Source: an uncultured Clostridia bacterium
GTDB lineage: Bacteria > Bacillota > Clostridia > Christensenellales > Maliibacteriaceae
Length of the DNA stretch: 5,846 nucleotides
Assembly (NCBI GenBank): GCA_934613185.1
Contig: CAKTSO010000121.1
Location: forward strand, 1 to 5,846
Reading direction: 5' to 3'
This document shows, in pieces, positions 3,603-5,846 of this stretch. The notes under the pieces are model-generated. The model did not search any database, had not been told where the DNA came from, and saw only the letters and a list, made by a program, of their open reading frames with translations. A program made the translations under genes and the position numbers. Numbering within the stretch: position 1 is the first letter of the stretch; each line of letters opens with the position of its first letter.

Positions 3603-5846
3603 ATGGCAACGCAATCGCGCGACAACGGTTCCGTCGAATTTGAAAAACGCAAGCAAGAAATCTTGAATGCCGTATCCGAAAAGCTGCGCCTGCATTTTGG
3701 CCGCACGGTCGAAGAGGCCACGGAAAACCACCTCTATAAAGCGGTGGCGCTCGTGGCGCGCGACGAGATCGTCGGCAAGTGGGCCGCCACACGTTCGGCG
3801 CGCGTCAAGCAGCATAAAAAACGCGTTTACTACCTTTCCATCGAATTTCTGATCGGGCGCTCTTTGGGATGCAATCTGATCAATTTGTGTCAGGATAAGG
3901 CGTTCGCCGCCGCGCTCGGCGAGCTCGGCGTGACGATCCCGGAACTGGAGGACATGGAGCCGGAGGCGGCTTTGGGGAACGGCGGCCTCGGCCGTCTTGC
4001 CGCCTGCTTTATGGACTCTTTGGCGACGCTCGATCTGCCCGCGATGGGCTGCGGCATCCGCTATGAATACGGCCTGTTCAAACAGTTTATCGTCGACGGA
4101 CAGCAGATGGAGCTTCCCGACAGCTGGCTGGACGACGGCAACATCTGGGAGGTCCCCGTGCCGGACGACGCGATGGACATCGTCTTCGGCGGCCGCGTGG
4201 TCGAGGACTGGTCCGAGGGCCGTCTTCGCGTGCGCTATGAGGATGCCACGCACGTCACCGCCGTGCCCTACGACATTCCCGTTTTGGGGTATGACACCGA
4301 CACCGCGCTTTCCCTTCGCCTTTGGAGCGCCAAATCGACCAAATCGCTCGACATGGACGCGTTCGCAAGCGGCGACTACATGCGCGCCTCGCAGGAAAAG
4401 GAGCTGGCGGAGGTCATCTCCAAAGTGCTCTACCCCGCCGACGACCACTTGCAGGGCAAGACGCTTCGCTTGAAGCAGCACTATTTCTTCACGTCCGCGA
4501 CGGTGCAGTACATCATCAAGGACTATAAAAAGCGCTATCCCGGCCGCCCGCTGTCGCTGCTTGCCGACAAGGTCGTCATTCACATCAACGACACGCACCC
4601 GGCGCTCGCGATTCCCGAACTCATGCGCATTTTGATGGACGAAGAGGGCATGGGATTCGACGAGGCGTATCGTGTCACGCACGACGTGTTCTGCTACACG
4701 AACCACACGATCATGGTCGAGGCTCTCGAAAAGTGGCCCGCACAGCTTTACCGCGAGCTTCTTCCGCGCATCTGGCAGATCACCGACGCGATCAACGAGC
4801 GTTACTGCCGCGACCTGGCGCGCCGCTTCCCGGGGCAGATGCAGCGCATCAGCGACATGGCGATCATCGCCTTCGATCAGGTCCGCATGGCAAACCTCGC
4901 CGTTGCGATGAGCCACTGCGTCAACGGCGTCTCCGAGCTTCACGCGCAGATCCTGCGCGACGACCTGTTCCGCAATTTCGTCGACTACGACGACAAGTTC
5001 ATCGGCATCACCAACGGCATCACGCCGCGGCGCTGGCTGATGAAGGCGAACCCAGATCTTTCGGATCTTCTGGACGAGACGATCGGCACGGCGTGGCGGC
5101 ACGATCTTGAAAAGCTGTCCGACCTGGCGCCGTTCGCGGACGACGCGGCGTTCCGTGACAAATTTGCCGACGTCAAGATGAAAAACAAGGAGCGACTCGC
5201 CGCCTGGTGCCGCGAGCATATGGACGTGACGGTCGACACGCACGCCATTTTCGACTGCCAGGCCAAACGACTTCACGAATACAAGCGTCAGCTTTTGAAT
5301 CTGCTTCAGATCGTCGAGCTTTACAATCGCCTGAAGGACGATCCCGGCGCCGACGTGCCGCCGCGCGTGTTCTTCTTCGCGGCCAAAGCGGCGGGCGGCT
5401 ATTACATGGCAAAGCAGATCATCCGCCTGATCCACGCGGTGCGCGACATGATCGAGCGCAACCCCGTCACGCGCGACAGGATCCGCATCGTGTTCCTGCC
5501 CAACTACTGCGTGTCCCTTGCGGAGGTTCTGATGCCCGCGGCGGACGTCAGCGAACAGATCTCCACGGCCGGCCTCGAGGCTTCCGGCACGGGCAACATG
5601 AAGTTTATGCTGAACGGCGCGCTGACGATCGGCACGCTCGACGGCGCAAACGTCGAGATGAGCCGTCAGGTCGGGCTCGACAACATCTACATTTTCGGCA
5701 ACACGACGCAGCAGAACGAGGAGCTTCGCCCGCATTATCAGCCCAGCGAGCTGTATTTTGCCAACCCGATCATCAAGCGCGTTTTGGATACCCTCATCAG
5801 CGACGAGCTTCCCGCCGACCGTCCCGGGCAGTTCATGGACGTGTAT
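3603..5846 (+). CDS. glgP: Glycogen/maltodextrin phosphorylase (3' end beyond the window)
   Basis: The first 748 codons are open to the window edge; family members have about 800-830 residues, so some 50-80 are missing. The cytosolic PLP enzyme removes terminal alpha-1,4 glucose units from glycogen or maltodextrin with phosphate, giving glucose-1-phosphate. Motifs run in order: YYLSIEFLIGR (76-86), GNGGLGRL (125-132), HINDTHPALAIPELMR (327-342), TNHT (366-369), ITNGITPRRWL (469-479), AKRLHEYKRQLLN (554-566), then the pyridoxal-phosphate signature E659-A-S-G-T-G-N-M-K667, with Lys667 the Schiff-base lysine, followed by NGALTIGTLDGANVEM. Around Lys595 the text reads A-K-A-A-G-G-Y instead of the common G-K-A-A-P-G-Y. 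The ATG at 3603 follows AGGGAGGA by 8 nt. No other glycogen gene lies upstream, so any glg operon would be downstream, out of view. Glycogen and maltodextrin preference cannot be separated here. Confidence 0.96.
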   Translation, partial: MATQSRDNGSVEFEKRKQEILNAVSEKLRLHFGRTVEEATENHLYKAVALVARDEIVGKWAATRSARVKQHKKRVYYLSIEFLIGRSLGCNLINLCQDKAFAAALGELGVTIPELEDMEPEAALGNGGLGRLAACFMDSLATLDLPAMGCGIRYEYGLFKQFIVDGQQMELPDSWLDDGNIWEVPVPDDAMDIVFGGRVVEDWSEGRLRVRYEDATHVTAVPYDIPVLGYDTDTALSLRLWSAKSTKSLDMDAFASGDYMRASQEKELAEVISKVLYPADDHLQGKTLRLKQHYFFTSATVQYIIKDYKKRYPGRPLSLLADKVVIHINDTHPALAIPELMRILMDEEGMGFDEAYRVTHDVFCYTNHTIMVEALEKWPAQLYRELLPRIWQITDAINERYCRDLARRFPGQMQRISDMAIIAFDQVRMANLAVAMSHCVNGVSELHAQILRDDLFRNFVDYDDKFIGITNGITPRRWLMKANPDLSDLLDETIGTAWRHDLEKLSDLAPFADDAAFRDKFADVKMKNKERLAAWCREHMDVTVDTHAIFDCQAKRLHEYKRQLLNLLQIVELYNRLKDDPGADVPPRVFFFAAKAAGGYYMAKQIIRLIHAVRDMIERNPVTRDRIRIVFLPNYCVSLAEVLMPAADVSEQISTAGLEASGTGNMKFMLNGALTIGTLDGANVEMSRQVGLDNIYIFGNTTQQNEELRPHYQPSELYFANPIIKRVLDTLISDELPADRPGQFMDVY

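Noticed and set aside
3585..5735. A 716-codon open frame antisense to glgP
   Set aside because: It lies wholly opposite a gene with every glycogen phosphorylase motif, and its translation is rich in Arg, Val, His and Asp with no recognisable domain. In GC-rich genes with strong third-position bias the opposite frame often lacks stops.
1..5846. A hidden multi-gene defence, biosynthetic or mobile system
   Set aside because: All six genes are ordinary metabolic families with separate promoters and even base composition; no transposase, integrase, terminal repeats, tRNA target or CRISPR-like array is visible.

Overview
This is a GC-rich window with six protein genes, two of them cut by the window edges. 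Clean Shine-Dalgarno sites (GGGAGG, AAGGAGG) and sigma-A-like promoters, several with a TGn extended -10, point to a Firmicute. A FatA-type acyl-ACP thioesterase and an iron-sulfur-flavoprotein-like gene further suggest a GC-rich anaerobic Clostridia-type bacterium. That placement is inferred from gene content and signals only; there is no rRNA or other marker here.

Layout, left to right: (1) the 5' part of a purine-nucleoside phosphorylase gene on the minus strand; (2) diverging from it, an acyl-ACP thioesterase on the plus strand, ending in a strong hairpin; (3) converging on that hairpin, a GNAT acetyltransferase on the minus strand; (4) upstream of it on the same strand, an aldo/keto reductase, separated from the GNAT gene by a near-perfect terminator; (5) upstream again on the minus strand, a small FMN-type flavoprotein with four clustered cysteines; (6) diverging from it, the first 748 codons of glycogen/maltodextrin phosphorylase on the plus strand, behind a near-consensus promoter. 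Intergenic gaps are all under about 210 bases, and each is described through its promoters, terminators or repeats.

The genes do not form one pathway. Purine-nucleoside phosphorylase (nucleoside salvage), thioesterase (release of fatty acids from ACP) and GlgP (glycogen breakdown to glucose-1-phosphate) are separate housekeeping functions, each with its own promoter. The flavoprotein and the aldo/keto reductase are the only pair that might be co-transcribed: no terminator is visible between them, although the reductase also has a good promoter of its own.

I found no mobile element, CRISPR array, tRNA, rRNA, riboswitch or defence system, and no convincing new system. The points most worth a second look are the cysteine motif and altered FMN-loop sequence of the flavoprotein, and a 13-bp repeat pair spaced 63 bp apart around that gene's promoter. 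Very long open frames antisense to glgP and to the reductase look like coding shadows of GC-rich genes.
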